A stretch of 52,968 nt of DNA from Candidatus Dormiibacterota bacterium (GCA_003151935.1 PLYZ01000060.1:64625-117592), one strand, 5' to 3'. Counted from the stretch's first letter, positions 8,753 through 20,211 are shown. Made by a program: numbers and translations. The notes: generated by a model not told the origin, from the letters alone.

Positions 8753-9553
8753 GTGAACCGAAGCTCGCGAGCCGTCAGAAAGGTACCGGCCATCAGCGCT
8801 CACTTCTGGGCGGTCAAGATCCTCACGACGGCCATGGGCGAGGCGCTGTCCGACTACCTCGTCCACACGATCGACCCCTACGTTGCGGTCGGCATCGGCG
8901 GGGCCGGACTGCTCGCAGGCCTCTCACTGCAGTTCTTCGTCCGCAGGTACGTCGCGCCCGCTTACTGGTTTGCGGTCGCGATGGTGGCGGTCTTCGGCAC
9001 CATGTGCGCGGATGCCGCCCACATCGAGCTGAAGATTCCGTATGCGATCTCCGCGGCGCTGTGCGCGGCCGGGCTCGCGGGCATCTTCATCGTCTGGTAC
9101 CTGACCGAGAGAACGCTATCCATCCACAGCATCAATACGTGGCGACGGGAGATGTTCTACTGGGCGGCAGTGCTCGCCACGTTTGCGATGGGCACGGCAG
9201 TCGGAGACATGAGCGCGTACACCCTGCACCTCGGCTGGCTGACGTCGGGCCTGGTGTTCACGGTCATCTTTGCGGTTCCGATGCTTGCTCGCCGCCTTTT
9301 CGGACTCAACGAGGTTTTCGCCTTCTGGTTCGCGTACATCATCACCCGGCCGCTTGGCGCGTCTTACGCGGACTGGCTCGGGGTGCCGCAGAGCCTGGGC
9401 GGTCTCAACTACGGGCGCGGAACGGTAGCCGTCGGCCTGACGATCGCGATCATCGCGTGGGTCGGCTACCTGTGGGTCACGAAGGTCGACGTGGAACGCG
9501 GATCTGCGGCGCCGGCAAGCGCATCAAGCCCCGCCTTCTCAGACGGAGCTTGA
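8753..9553 (+). CDS. COG4705-type polytopic membrane protein
   Basis: About seven membrane helices follow the N-terminal RKVPAISAHFWAVKILTTAMGE motif (part of residues 8-28), which matches the uncharacterised COG4705 family of membrane-anchored proteins. Conserved features include a second repeat with YWAAVLATFAMGTAVGD, and the ITRPLGASYADWLG segment near the C-terminus. These proteins are built from two related halves and often sit near redox or metal-stress genes; their function is unknown. The GTG at 8753 is preferred because the family usually begins close to this point; an ATG at 8708 would add 15 residues with no family match. Confidence 0.7.
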   Translation: MNRSSRAVRKVPAISAHFWAVKILTTAMGEALSDYLVHTIDPYVAVGIGGAGLLAGLSLQFFVRRYVAPAYWFAVAMVAVFGTMCADAAHIELKIPYAISAALCAAGLAGIFIVWYLTERTLSIHSINTWRREMFYWAAVLATFAMGTAVGDMSAYTLHLGWLTSGLVFTVIFAVPMLARRLFGLNEVFAFWFAYIITRPLGASYADWLGVPQSLGGLNYGRGTVAVGLTIAIIAWVGYLWVTKVDVERGSAAPASASSPAFSDGA

Positions 9554-9572
9554 CGGCTCGCGCGGAGTCTCG

Positions 9573-9872
9573 TTAGGGGTAGCTGACCACTGTGACCGGC
9601 GTACTCACGTTGGTGATGATCGACGGTCCGCCTGCGTCGTTGACGACATTCAAGATGCCGCCCATCCCATGCGTGGCGTCGAGGAAGACTGTCAGCAGGT
9701 CGTGCAGGCTTCCTGTTGGGAGAGTTGCCGGCACCTCGAAAGCGTGTGCCGCATACATGCGCTCGACGTGCCTTCCAAGCCGAAAGGAGGGCGCGACCAA
9801 GAAGCCGAGGGCCCGTTCGTGTTCCCGCCCGAAAAACGTCCGTGCCGCAAACGAGGTCTCCCTGACACGCAT
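9573..9872 (-). pseudogene. C-terminal remnant of a second GH55-like beta-helix protein
   Basis: From about residue 42 the 99-residue frame is clearly related to the end of the large exported protein at 10059-12248: AHAFEVPATLPTG aligns with DAEAYEAPTT, and both end with a GGP motif and VVSYP plus stop. The first 40 residues (to about 9750) do not fit the family and probably come from an out-of-frame stretch. With no signal peptide or beta-helix body, it is a leftover tail of a paralogue, not a working gene. Confidence 0.55.
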
Positions 9873-9919
9873 CGTCCCGGCGCCCTCGGGGCACGCCCGT
9901 CAGGCTACCGGTCGGACGG

Positions 9920-9952
9920 TCACGGGAAGCTGACCACGTCCACCCGGATAAC
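9920..9952 (-). pseudogene. Third copy of the GH55-like C-terminal tail
   Basis: Read leftward this short stretch encodes VIRVDVVSFP and a stop, nearly the same as VIPVDVVSYP plus stop at the end of the gene at 10059 and TPVTVVSYP plus stop at 9573. It sits just past the terminator hairpin of the intact gene, so only the last ten or so codons of this copy remain. Confidence 0.4.
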
Positions 9953-9958
9953 CAAGAA

Positions 9959-9989
9959 GAGAGCCGGGGGCCTGGGGCCCCCGGCTCTC
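9959..9989 (-). terminator. Strong hairpin terminator after the GH55-like gene
   Basis: A perfect 14-bp GC-rich stem (GAGAGCCGGGGGCC and its complement) with a 3-base loop lies 70 bp beyond the GH55-like stop. In the leftward direction it is followed by a TTCTTGGTT stretch. It is well placed to end the whole saccharide operon. Confidence 0.75.
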
Positions 9990-10058
9990 GCTCCTGGGTC
10001 TTGTCAGTGGGCCTGCCCCGTGTCGTGGGCAGGCACCGCTGCCAGTCTTAGGCTCGCG

Positions 10059-12240
<2,182 letters not shown>

Positions 12241-12248
<8 letters not shown>

Positions 12249-12357
12249 CGTCGAGTGCCTCCCTGTAAGCGCTTACATACCTCCCCACCATCGAGGCGCC
12301 GGCCACGACGGCGCCGGTCACAAGAATCGAATGCAATCGGGAAAGGAACGCGCGCAT
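12241..12357 (-). CDS. Possible 38-residue membrane leader protein before the GH55-like gene
   Basis: A short frame starts at ATG 12357, six bases after a good GAGGAG ribosome-binding site, and ends with TAA at 12241, overlapping the GH55-like start by 8 bp. The product has a basic N-terminus (MRAFLSRLHS), one hydrophobic helix (ILVTGAVVAGASMV) and a charged tail (YREALDDD), as expected for a small single-pass membrane protein. The 14-bp LacI-type operator lies inside this frame as codons for YVSAY. It may be a real small protein coupled to the glucanase, or an untranslated leader with a chance frame. Confidence 0.35.
12264..12277. promoter_or_regulatory. LacI-family operator before the GH55-like gene
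   Basis: TGTAAGCGCTTACA is a perfect 14-bp palindrome 16 bp upstream of the GH55-like start. The same half-sites form the double operator at the lacI promoter (22349-22376), so the LacI protein of this locus most likely binds here too. It lies downstream of any promoter in the 12.3-12.4 kb gap, so it would block initiation or elongation. Confidence 0.8.
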
Positions 12358-12434
12358 GGTCATCTCCTCAACTCCGGATCAAACTGAACCCACCGCAGCT
12401 CGGGCCCAACTGCCCAACCTCGCTCCCGTCTACC

Positions 12435-14888
12435 TCATCGCATCACCACCTCGCTGCTCAACCTGAGGTCTCGCGAGGAGCGGCCGGCCCGCAGGGTGTA
12501 CGTGCCAGGGCGCCAGGCCCAGGTGCGGCTCGTCTCGTCGAAGCGCGCGAAAGAACGGCCGGGCAGTGTCAGCCGCACCTCGGCCACCGCTCCCGCCTCA
12601 GCGTCGACCGTGCCAAACGCCGCCAGGACACGGAGCGGCCGGCGCGGGTCGTCGTCCGGCGCCTCTAGGTAGACCTGCACAACCTCGCGACCGCGGCGCT
12701 TGCCCGAGTTGCGGACCGTCACTGCGCAAGCGAAGTCCTCGCCCGCGGTGATCGACTCGGCGTCGGGAACGAGCGACTCGTAGGTCCAGTCGGTGTAGCC
12801 CAGTCCGTGGCCGAAGGCGAAGTGCGGGTCGGTACCGGTCCGGTCGTACCCCCGGTAGCCGACGAGCAAGCCCTCGCGGTAAACGAGGTCGCCTGCCTCC
12901 GGGTGAGCGCGGAGGACCGGCGAATCCACCTCCTTGCGAGGCACCGTGACGGGAAGCCGTCCAGCCGGCTCGGCGACACCGAGCAGTGTGTCCGCCAGCG
13001 CCTCCCCAAACGCCTGGCCGGGAAACCAAACCTGGATGACGGCCGCGACCTGATCTGCCCACGGCATCAGCACGGGCAGGCCGGAGTTGACCACGACGAC
13101 CGTGTTTGGATTGGCGGCGGCGACTCTCCTCACCAACTCGTCCTGCCGGCCCGGAAGCACCATCGTGTCCTTGTCGTAACCCTCGCTCTCGGTACCTTCG
13201 GCCGAACCGATCACGACCACGGCAACGTCAGCATCGTCCGCGGCCTGGACCGCCTCTTCAATCAATTCCTCGTCGTCCAGCTGCGGCGCGATGCCCAGCC
13301 GCATGGTCACGAATCGTTTCTCGGGCTGGTAGTCGAGGCGCACATCCACCTCGCGTCCAGCTTCGAGGCTGATCGGCACTCGCAGCTCAGGTGGACGTCC
13401 GAGAGCCTCGACCGTTTCGCCGGGAAAGAGGCTTGTTGCTTCGGCGAGCAGGGAACCGTTAACGGTCACGCGCATGCGCCCGGCTCCGGCTGCGCCGAGG
13501 ACGTGTGGCCCATCGGCCTCTGGACGAAACACAGCTCGCATGACGACCTCAGAGCCGGGGACGTGCACAGCCGCGGGCAGGCCGTCCCACCACGTGGCGA
13601 CGCCGCTCGGGATGGGAGCGTCATAGACGACTTCGCCATCGGGTTTCCGAATCTCGAGGCGGGCGCCCGGCTTTCCGCTGACCGGGTCGCGCAGCGTTCC
13701 GTCCAGTGGGGTGGGAACAGTCGCACTCGTGAGACAGCCCTGGTGCAACGTGACCGTGGTCGCGTCTCCGAGGGCCCGCCGGAGCGATTCAGCCAGGTTG
13801 ACGCGGACCGAGGGCAGCACGCGGACGCTGCCGCCACCTTGCGTCTGCGGCTCGATCGCGTTGGGTCCGATAAGGGCAAGGCTTCTCACGTTGGCTTTCT
13901 TCAGCGGCAGCAGACCGAGCCGGTTGCTCAGCAGCACAAACGACCGCGACGTGACCCTCGAGAGCAGGCTGGGATCAATCAACTCTGGAGCTGCTGCGGC
14001 CCCGCTTCCGTTGAAGCCGCCGAGCCGGCGCGCGAGCGAGAAGATGCGCGAGACCTTGTCGTCGATCTCGGCCTCGGGCACTGCGCCGTTGCGAACAGCA
14101 GCGACCAGCTTGTCTCCCCATGGGCCGTCCGGTCCGGGCATCACAAGGTCGAGTCCGGCCAGCGCGCTGGGCACAGTCGTCGTCGTGGCGGACCAGTCGG
14201 AGATCACCACCCCAGTGAACCCCCAGTCCGACTTGAGAACGTCGTGCAGCAGGATCGCGTTGGCCGTCATGGTCGGCCCGTTGACGGCGTTGTAAGCGGC
14301 CATCACGAGAAAGACGCCGGCTTCCCCGACGCAAGCTTCGAACGGCGGAAGGTATAGCTCCCTCAGCACGCCCTCGGAAATTCGGGCGACGTACGACCGC
14401 CGCTCGGTCTCCGAGTCGTTGGCCACATAGTGCTTCGCAGTGGCGCCAACGCCGGCCCGCTGTACGCCACGCACGTAGGCCACAGCAATGCGCGAGGTCA
14501 GCAACGGGTCTTCCGAGAAGCATTCGAAACCGCGGCCGCTGAGCGGGGTACGGATGATGTTCATGGTGGGAGCGAGGAGAACGTCCACCCCTTTGCTGCG
14601 GGCTTCGTGACCAAGAGCCGTCGCGATCTCCTCGATGAGATCCACGTCCCAGGTCGCGGCGAGGGCGACGGGGCAAGGCAACGATGTTGATGGATTGGAA
14701 GGATCGAAGCGCGCGCCTCTAACCCCGGCCGGGCCGTCGGAAGTAATCAGCGGACGCAATCCGACCAGGCTCTCGCCGTGCAGCGCCCAGGAGTCAGCGC
14801 CAGTCAACAAACGGACCTTCTGCTCCAGGGTGAGACGGGCAACCAGGCCCGACTCGTCGCTGCGGACGCCTGTGGGGACAACGGTCAT
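12435..14888 (-). CDS. Glycoside hydrolase family 3 beta-glucosidase
   Basis: The 817-residue enzyme has the GH3 barrel with the KHY motif at residues 152-154 and the nucleophile Asp231 in GVVISDWS. The alpha/beta sandwich follows (VIGSAEGTESEGYDK near residue 550), with a PA14-like insert (residues about 380-510) and a C-terminal fibronectin-III-like domain ending near residue 800. There is no signal peptide, so it probably acts on imported oligosaccharides. The ATG at 14888 is chosen because AAGGAGAT lies 6-7 bases upstream; an upstream ATG would add 13 residues and bury that site. The domain order is that of bacterial beta-glucosidases of the BglX/barley-like group. Neighbouring transporter and LacI repressor support a role in beta-glucan oligosaccharide breakdown. 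Confidence 0.88.
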   Translation of the reverse strand: MTVVPTGVRSDESGLVARLTLEQKVRLLTGADSWALHGESLVGLRPLITSDGPAGVRGARFDPSNPSTSLPCPVALAATWDVDLIEEIATALGHEARSKGVDVLLAPTMNIIRTPLSGRGFECFSEDPLLTSRIAVAYVRGVQRAGVGATAKHYVANDSETERRSYVARISEGVLRELYLPPFEACVGEAGVFLVMAAYNAVNGPTMTANAILLHDVLKSDWGFTGVVISDWSATTTTVPSALAGLDLVMPGPDGPWGDKLVAAVRNGAVPEAEIDDKVSRIFSLARRLGGFNGSGAAAAPELIDPSLLSRVTSRSFVLLSNRLGLLPLKKANVRSLALIGPNAIEPQTQGGGSVRVLPSVRVNLAESLRRALGDATTVTLHQGCLTSATVPTPLDGTLRDPVSGKPGARLEIRKPDGEVVYDAPIPSGVATWWDGLPAAVHVPGSEVVMRAVFRPEADGPHVLGAAGAGRMRVTVNGSLLAEATSLFPGETVEALGRPPELRVPISLEAGREVDVRLDYQPEKRFVTMRLGIAPQLDDEELIEEAVQAADDADVAVVVIGSAEGTESEGYDKDTMVLPGRQDELVRRVAAANPNTVVVVNSGLPVLMPWADQVAAVIQVWFPGQAFGEALADTLLGVAEPAGRLPVTVPRKEVDSPVLRAHPEAGDLVYREGLLVGYRGYDRTGTDPHFAFGHGLGYTDWTYESLVPDAESITAGEDFACAVTVRNSGKRRGREVVQVYLEAPDDDPRRPLRVLAAFGTVDAEAGAVAEVRLTLPGRSFARFDETSRTWAWRPGTYTLRAGRSSRDLRLSSEVVMR

Positions 14889-14914
14889 GGACGATCTCCT
14901 TGGGTGCGGGTGAG

Positions 14915-14941
14915 TCGCGGCCGGCACGATGCCGGCCGCGA
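14915..14941. terminator. GC-rich hairpin between binding-protein and GH3 genes
   Basis: A perfect 12-bp stem (TCGCGGCCGGCA) with a CGA loop fills most of the 73 bp between the binding-protein stop and the GH3 start. No T-run follows in the leftward direction. It may work as a partial terminator or mRNA-stabilising hairpin that keeps binding-protein expression above that of the enzyme. Confidence 0.55.
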
Positions 14942-14961
14942 TGCATCTACGGTCTGAACGG

Positions 14962-16755
14962 TTAGGAAACTGGCTTCAGCTGCATGAGGATGTACGGCAT
15001 CTGCGGGTCGCTTGGCGACGGGTTCATGTAGGGGTGCGATTGGTTGGGCCAGCCGGTGTACTTGGCGCTGCTGAAGACGTTCCAGTCGGCACCGTAGAGA
15101 AGTGGAGCCTCAGGAACTTGGTCAGACATGATCTTCTCGAGCGACTGGACGATTGGGTAGAGAGTTGCGGTGTCGCTGGGATCGGTGCTCTCGTACTTCC
15201 GAAGAGCGGCGTCGGCCGCCGGGCTGGAGAAGCCCTGGAAGTGCGCGACCGAGTTCACGTCTGTGCTGTCGAACCAGTTCTGGAACTGGATGTAGGGGAT
15301 GCTGCCGCCGTTGCCCCAATGGATTGCCGTCTGCCACTGAGAGGGCTGTGAGGTGATGTTGGTGTTCCAGTCCGAGTAGCCCTGGGCCGGCTTGGTGGTG
15401 ACGTCCATGCCCAGTGGCTGGAGCTCCTGCGACATCAGGGCTGCGTTTTCCCAGTAGTCGGAGAAGGGAACGGGGTCGTACACCGAGAACTTGATGATCT
15501 GGCCGCCCTTGGTCCAGCAGTTGGCGGTGTTGCTGCCGTCACAGTTCCCGCCCGACTTGAAGGTCCCGGTGCTGCTGTCGTAGCGAGACGTGGCAGGAGC
15601 GTTCCAGCCGCCTGCCTTGAGGATGTCGTAAACGTCCATCCCTGCCGGCAAGCTGTCGGCCTTGGCCGTGGCCGCGTCCGGCACGTTGCCGCCGAGCGAC
15701 AGGTCGCCCTTGAGCGTGCCGTCAGACGGAAGGAAGGCATTCTGGTTGGGGAGGATTAGTCCGCTCGATGAGCTCGCGGGGTTCTCGTAGCCCGACTCGC
15801 CCAGCAGGGCCAGAGCGTTGCGGTCGACGCCGTAGCTGACGGCCTTGCGGACCGCCACGTCACCGATGCCTGTGGCGCCCCCGTAGCCGGGGTTCAGGTT
15901 GAACCAGAGCGTGACGGTGCTGCCCGCGGCAAACCAGGCGTGGTTGGTCAGAGGGTTGAGGTTGACGTAGTTGGCGTACACGTTCGGGATGTCGTTTCCC
16001 GCCCAGTCCAGCTGGCCGCTTACGAGCGCATCACTCGCGGCAGCATTGGTCGCGATGGAAGGGGTGTCGATCTCGGATTCCGGCGGAGTCCCACCCCAGT
16101 AGTTCGGGTTGGGCTTCCACTTGATCAGCGAGCTCGAATAGCTCGCCAGCACGAAGGGCCCTGTGCCCACCGGGACCTTGATCGTCATCGTCGGGTTGGC
16201 AGCGATCTGGTTCGCGACCGACGCCTTGAGCATGAACGTGTTGCTGAGGATGTTGAACAGTCCTGTGTACTGCGCTGACGCGAAGTGGAGGGTCACGGTG
16301 TTGCCGTTGACCGTCGGGTCCGACGCCTGGGTCGGGACGCCGCGGGTGTTGGCCTTCGGGTTCTCCATCATCTTGAAGGTGGCTGTGACGTCGGCCGGAC
16401 CGAATGCCGAGCCGTCGCTGAACTTCACGTTCTGACGGATCGTGATCTGCAGGTCCTTACCGCTGTTCTGGAAGGCGTACGCGGTCGCCAGCCATGGGTG
16501 GGTGCCGGCCGCGGTGGCATCGAGCTGGTTGAACTCGATCAGTGGCTCGTTGACCAGGCTCCTCGTGCCCATTTGGGACGTGACCGAGTTGTTGTCGTAG
16601 GGGTTGAAGTCTTCCGAGAAGGTGACCCCGGTGGTCGGCTCAGCGATGAGCGCTTTGCCTCCCGCCGTAGTCGCGTTGTTGTTCGATTGGCAGCTGCTCA
16701 CGATCAGGGCGAGGGTCGCCGCCCCGAGCATGCTTTTGAAGAGTCGTCGATTCAT
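14962..16755 (-). CDS. ABC transporter substrate-binding lipoprotein (family 5)
   Basis: The 597-residue protein is an extracytoplasmic solute-binding protein of the DppA/OppA type. It has a lipoprotein signal (MNRRLFKSMLGAATLALIV then SSC, lipid Cys at about residue 22) and family features such as LVNEPLIEF, FSDGSAFGPADVTATF and the long middle domain. ATG 16755 is preferred because GGAGGTGA lies 7 bases upstream; earlier in-frame starts lack this and would hide the signal. Family 5 proteins bind peptides, nickel or oligosaccharides. The LacI repressor, GH3 and GH55-like neighbours make a beta-gluco-oligosaccharide more likely here. It is the fifth gene of the leftward operon, 177 bp after the second ATPase gene. 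Confidence 0.85.
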   Translation of the reverse strand: MNRRLFKSMLGAATLALIVSSCQSNNNATTAGGKALIAEPTTGVTFSEDFNPYDNNSVTSQMGTRSLVNEPLIEFNQLDATAAGTHPWLATAYAFQNSGKDLQITIRQNVKFSDGSAFGPADVTATFKMMENPKANTRGVPTQASDPTVNGNTVTLHFASAQYTGLFNILSNTFMLKASVANQIAANPTMTIKVPVGTGPFVLASYSSSLIKWKPNPNYWGGTPPESEIDTPSIATNAAASDALVSGQLDWAGNDIPNVYANYVNLNPLTNHAWFAAGSTVTLWFNLNPGYGGATGIGDVAVRKAVSYGVDRNALALLGESGYENPASSSSGLILPNQNAFLPSDGTLKGDLSLGGNVPDAATAKADSLPAGMDVYDILKAGGWNAPATSRYDSSTGTFKSGGNCDGSNTANCWTKGGQIIKFSVYDPVPFSDYWENAALMSQELQPLGMDVTTKPAQGYSDWNTNITSQPSQWQTAIHWGNGGSIPYIQFQNWFDSTDVNSVAHFQGFSSPAADAALRKYESTDPSDTATLYPIVQSLEKIMSDQVPEAPLLYGADWNVFSSAKYTGWPNQSHPYMNPSPSDPQMPYILMQLKPVS

Positions 16756-16843
16756 AGATCTGTCACCTCCGTGACGCGCGTCCTGAGGGTCGCGCAATGC
16801 TGACGGCTGCCTGCACATGACCACAACCTTGTACACAGGCCCG

Positions 16844-16861
16844 AGCAGGGACCGCCCTGCT
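16844..16861. other. Short inverted repeat in the ATPase/binding-protein gap
   Basis: AGCAGGG and its complement flank a 4-base loop within the 177-bp gap. The rest of the gap shows no LacI-type operator. It could be a weak attenuator or chance; a separate promoter for the binding protein is possible but I cannot identify one. Confidence 0.3.
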
Positions 16862-16932
16862 GATGGCTCCATCGGCTCCCAGCGCCGGCGGGGACCGAAA
16901 CGCCGCAGTTACATCCATCCTTCCTCACCTCT

Positions 16933-18000
16933 TTATTGAGTCTTTGCCGAGTGATCTGCCACGGGGCGAAACAGGCCGTTTTCGTCGGCGCCTCGTTGGG
17001 CGGAATCGGCGTGAAGCCAACACGCCGCGATGTGGCCCGACGAGACGGCAAAGCTCGGCGGGACCTGGCGCTTGCAGATGTCCATCGCGTAAGGGCACCG
17101 CGGGTGGAACCGGCAGCCGCTTGGGGGGGCGAGTAGGCTTGGCGGCCCTCCGCGTCCGGCGAGCTTCGGCGCTTCGCCTCGATCCGGGTCCGGGGCGGCC
17201 GAGAGCAGGAGCTGCGTGTACGGATGTGCCGCGTGGTCGGTGAGGCTGACGCTGGGCGCCGCCTCGACAAGCTGTCCTGCGTACATCACGATGATCGTGT
17301 CGGCCAGGTAGCGGGCCGAGGCGATGTCGTGGGTGACGTACAGGATCGCCAGGTGCTCGCGGTCGCGCAGGTCGGCGAGCAGGTTGAGCACGCCCAGACG
17401 GATGGAGACGTCGAGCATCGAGACGGGCTCGTCGGCAAGCAGCACGCGCGGCCGAACTGCCAGGGCGCGGGCAATCGAGACCCGCTGCCGCTGCCCGCCG
17501 GAAAGCTCGTACGGAAACTTGCGGAGGTAGTGCGCGGCCGGCTCCAGGGCCACGCGGCGCAACAGCTCTTCGGCCGCCTGCTCGACGTGGCCGTCGGCGA
17601 TGTGATGAATCTCCAGGGGCCGGACCAGCTGGTGACGCACGCGATGCACCGGGTTCAGCGACGCGAACGGGTCCTGGAAGACCATCTGCACCTTTGCCGC
17701 GTAGGACTTCGGCCTGCCCTTGGGAGCCGGGACGCCGTCCAGCAGCACCTCTCCCGTGTCTGGCTTGATGATATTGGCCAGCATTCGGGCGATGGTCGTT
17801 TTGCCGGCGCCGCTTTCACCGACCAGCGCGGTGACCTTCCCCGCGTCGAGCCGGACCGTGACCGACTCTACCGCGTGCACCCGAGCTTTTCGGGCCAGCG
17901 GCCCACGACCGCGCTTGACCCAGAAAGACTTTGTGAGCTCGCGACCCTCGAGTACCGCGGCTGTGTGCGTCGTGGATTCCACCGGCGCTGTTCCGTTCAC
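16933..18000 (-). CDS. Oligopeptide/oligosaccharide ABC transporter ATPase (OppF type)
   Basis: The 355-residue nucleotide-binding subunit has Walker A GESGAGKTT (residues 61-69), the signature ELSGGQRQRVS, Walker B VLLADEP and the C-terminal CRFHPRCPYAMDIC motif typical of the Opp/Dpp subfamily; that Cys cluster can hold an iron-sulfur centre. It energises import together with the ATPase half of the upstream fusion protein. The start is GTG at 18000, overlapping the fusion gene stop as GTGA. The C-terminal 40 residues (SAQRGADENG and beyond) are a family-variable tail. Confidence 0.88.
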   Translation of the reverse strand: MNGTAPVESTTHTAAVLEGRELTKSFWVKRGRGPLARKARVHAVESVTVRLDAGKVTALVGESGAGKTTIARMLANIIKPDTGEVLLDGVPAPKGRPKSYAAKVQMVFQDPFASLNPVHRVRHQLVRPLEIHHIADGHVEQAAEELLRRVALEPAAHYLRKFPYELSGGQRQRVSIARALAVRPRVLLADEPVSMLDVSIRLGVLNLLADLRDREHLAILYVTHDIASARYLADTIIVMYAGQLVEAAPSVSLTDHAAHPYTQLLLSAAPDPDRGEAPKLAGRGGPPSLLAPPSGCRFHPRCPYAMDICKRQVPPSFAVSSGHIAACWLHADSAQRGADENGLFRPVADHSAKTQ

Positions 18001-20207
18001 AGCTCGCTCACCCGCGTGGCGGCGTCCATGCGCTCGGGCCTCCTCGAGGCCGGGTCGGGTTGGGCGAGCTCCGCGGGAACGACCGCGTCACCCGCGTGCA
18101 GCCAGCAGGCCACCTCCCGATCCGATCCGTTCAGCTGCGCAAGCTGCGGCCGTTCTTCGCTGCAGCGCTGCATCGCCCAGCGGCAGCGCGGATGAAAGGC
18201 ACAGCCCGAGGGGAGGTCCCGCAGGTCGGGCGGTGAGCCCGGAATCCCTTCCATCGCAACGCGAGCCCCATGCAGCGGCGGAAAGCAGTGGAGCAGACCG
18301 TGGGTGTACGGCAGTCGCGGCGCATGGAACAGCGAGGCCGCCGGCGCACGCTCCATCAGCCGGCCCGCGTACATCACCGCGATCTCGTCGGCGAGCTCGA
18401 CCAGGAGCGACAGGTCGTGAGTGATGAACAGGGTCGCGAAACCGATCCGGTCGCGCAGGCCGATCAGCTCTTCGAGGATCTCTCGCTGGGTGACCACGTC
18501 CAGCGCGGTGGTCGGCTCGTCGAGGATGATCACCTGCGGCTCGAGGGCGATCGCCATGGCGATCATTGCGCGCTGGCGCATACCACCTGAAAGCTCGTGG
18601 GCGTAGCTGCGCAGGCGGTCCGCGTTCATCCCCACCATTTCGAGCAGCTCCCCGGCCCTGTTCCACCGCTCGTCATGAGAAAGGTGCGGGCGATGGACGC
18701 GAAGAAGGTCGTCGAACTGCGCGCCGATCGTGATCACTGGATTGAGCGAGTCCAGTGCGCTCTGTAGAACTACCGCGATCTCGGACCACCGCACTTCGCG
18801 CAGCTGCCGCTGGCCGGCCGCAAGCAGGTCGATCGTGCCGGTGGGCCCATCCCCGCTGATCGGCTTGGAATGGAAGAGGACCTGGCCGGCCGTGATCACG
18901 CCCGGAGGTCGAAGCAGGCGGATGGCGGAAAGCGCAAGGGTTGTCTTGCCGCTGCCGCTCTCGCCGGCAAGGCCGAGGACCTGGCCGCGGCGAAGCACGA
19001 GGTCGCAGTCCATGACCGCGTGAACGGCGTCGTCACCGACGCCGTAGTCGACGCAGAGGCCGCGGATCTCTAGGACCGGGTCTGCTGCGCTCGCGTGGGC
19101 GACCTTGCTCGCCGGGCTGGGCGCATCCCATACTGAGCGCGCGACAGGAGTCAGGCCGAGCCTGGAGCTGGCGCTGATTCCAGCCTTACGTGCCGCTTTC
19201 CGGGAAAGGCCCGCGCTCCGCAGCCTCGGGTTGATGAACTCGTCGATACCAAAGTTCAGAAGCGCCAGGCCTGTGCCGAGCAGCGCTACCGCGATGCCGG
19301 GCGGAGCCCACCACCACCACCAGCCGCCGCGCACGGCGTTGTTGGCGAAACCCTCGCGCAGCATCTCGCCCCAGTTCCAGAGGCCGGGGGGATAAGAGGT
19401 CGGCGACCCGGCGAGGCCCAGGAACGCGATCGCCACGTAGGCGCCGATGGCGGCCAGGGTCGTGAACAAGAACGACGCGGCGACGATCGGAACGAGGTTG
19501 GGCAGGACCTCGACCATGATGATGCGCAGGCGCCCCTCACCTGACACCCTCGCCGCTTCGACGAAGTCGCGGTTGCGCAGCGACAGGGTCTGCGCTCGCA
19601 GCGTGCGCGCGCTGTAGGCCCAGGTCGTGACGGCGATGATCGCGCCGACCAGGAGGATGCTCGAGCCGGCAGACGGCACGTAATCCGCGAGCACGATGAG
19701 CAGCGGAAGGCCAGGGATCGCGAGAAAAACGTTCGCCACCAGCGACAGGCCTTCGTCGGTGCCTCCTCCGACGTAACCCGCGGTCACCCCAAACAGGACC
19801 GACAGGACCGTGGCGATCGCGGCGGCAAGCAGGCCGACGAAGAGAGTCGCCTGCGTGGAGGCGAGCACCTGGGACAGCGCATCCTGGGCGAAGACCGTGG
19901 TGCCGAGCCAGTGCGCGGCCGATGGCGGCAGCGGGAGCGGGTAGTAGTTCGCCGGGAACGGGGTGCCCGGTCCGGTCCCGGCGACCAACACATGCTGGAC
20001 CCAGTTCTTCTCGTCGGTCGCGTTGGGCGAGTAGGGCGCCGCCCATCTGCCGATGACGGCGACGACCCCGAAAAGTCCCATGATGACCAGGCCCGCAATG
20101 ACCTTCGGCGAGCGCGGCAGGCGGAGAATCCTCGTCCGGTGAAACGCCACGCTGCCCGGGCCGCCGGCGGGCGCGACTTCGGTGAGAGACGTGGGAGCGA
20201 TCGTCAT
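17997..20207 (-). CDS. Permease-ATPase fusion subunit (DppC + DppD in one chain)
   Basis: The 736-residue protein joins an inner-membrane permease (residues about 1-330, six helices, with the ATPase-coupling loop ARVSGEGRLRIIMVEVLPN) to a complete ATPase. The ATPase part has Walker A GESGSGKTT near residue 410, the signature LSGGMRQRAMIA, Walker B VIILDEP and the C-terminal CAFHPRCRWAM motif. Separate DppC and DppD genes are usual, but this fusion is known in several actinobacterial transporters. ATG 20207 follows the stop of the first permease by 4 bp; a longer start inside that gene is unlikely. The C-terminus overlaps the next ATPase gene (GTGA). Together the four proteins make a complete importer with two different ATPases. 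Confidence 0.85.
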   Translation of the reverse strand: MTIAPTSLTEVAPAGGPGSVAFHRTRILRLPRSPKVIAGLVIMGLFGVVAVIGRWAAPYSPNATDEKNWVQHVLVAGTGPGTPFPANYYPLPLPPSAAHWLGTTVFAQDALSQVLASTQATLFVGLLAAAIATVLSVLFGVTAGYVGGGTDEGLSLVANVFLAIPGLPLLIVLADYVPSAGSSILLVGAIIAVTTWAYSARTLRAQTLSLRNRDFVEAARVSGEGRLRIIMVEVLPNLVPIVAASFLFTTLAAIGAYVAIAFLGLAGSPTSYPPGLWNWGEMLREGFANNAVRGGWWWWWAPPGIAVALLGTGLALLNFGIDEFINPRLRSAGLSRKAARKAGISASSRLGLTPVARSVWDAPSPASKVAHASAADPVLEIRGLCVDYGVGDDAVHAVMDCDLVLRRGQVLGLAGESGSGKTTLALSAIRLLRPPGVITAGQVLFHSKPISGDGPTGTIDLLAAGQRQLREVRWSEIAVVLQSALDSLNPVITIGAQFDDLLRVHRPHLSHDERWNRAGELLEMVGMNADRLRSYAHELSGGMRQRAMIAMAIALEPQVIILDEPTTALDVVTQREILEELIGLRDRIGFATLFITHDLSLLVELADEIAVMYAGRLMERAPAASLFHAPRLPYTHGLLHCFPPLHGARVAMEGIPGSPPDLRDLPSGCAFHPRCRWAMQRCSEERPQLAQLNGSDREVACWLHAGDAVVPAELAQPDPASRRPERMDAATRVSEL

Positions 20208-20211
20208 CTCT

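Noticed and set aside
12807-14357. Long rightward open frame of 516 codons
   Set aside because: It is the mirror frame of the GH3 gene; Arg/His-rich with no family features, while the opposite strand has complete GH3 motifs.
17224-18195. Rightward open frame of 323 codons
   Set aside because: Antisense to two ABC transporter genes with complete Walker and signature motifs.
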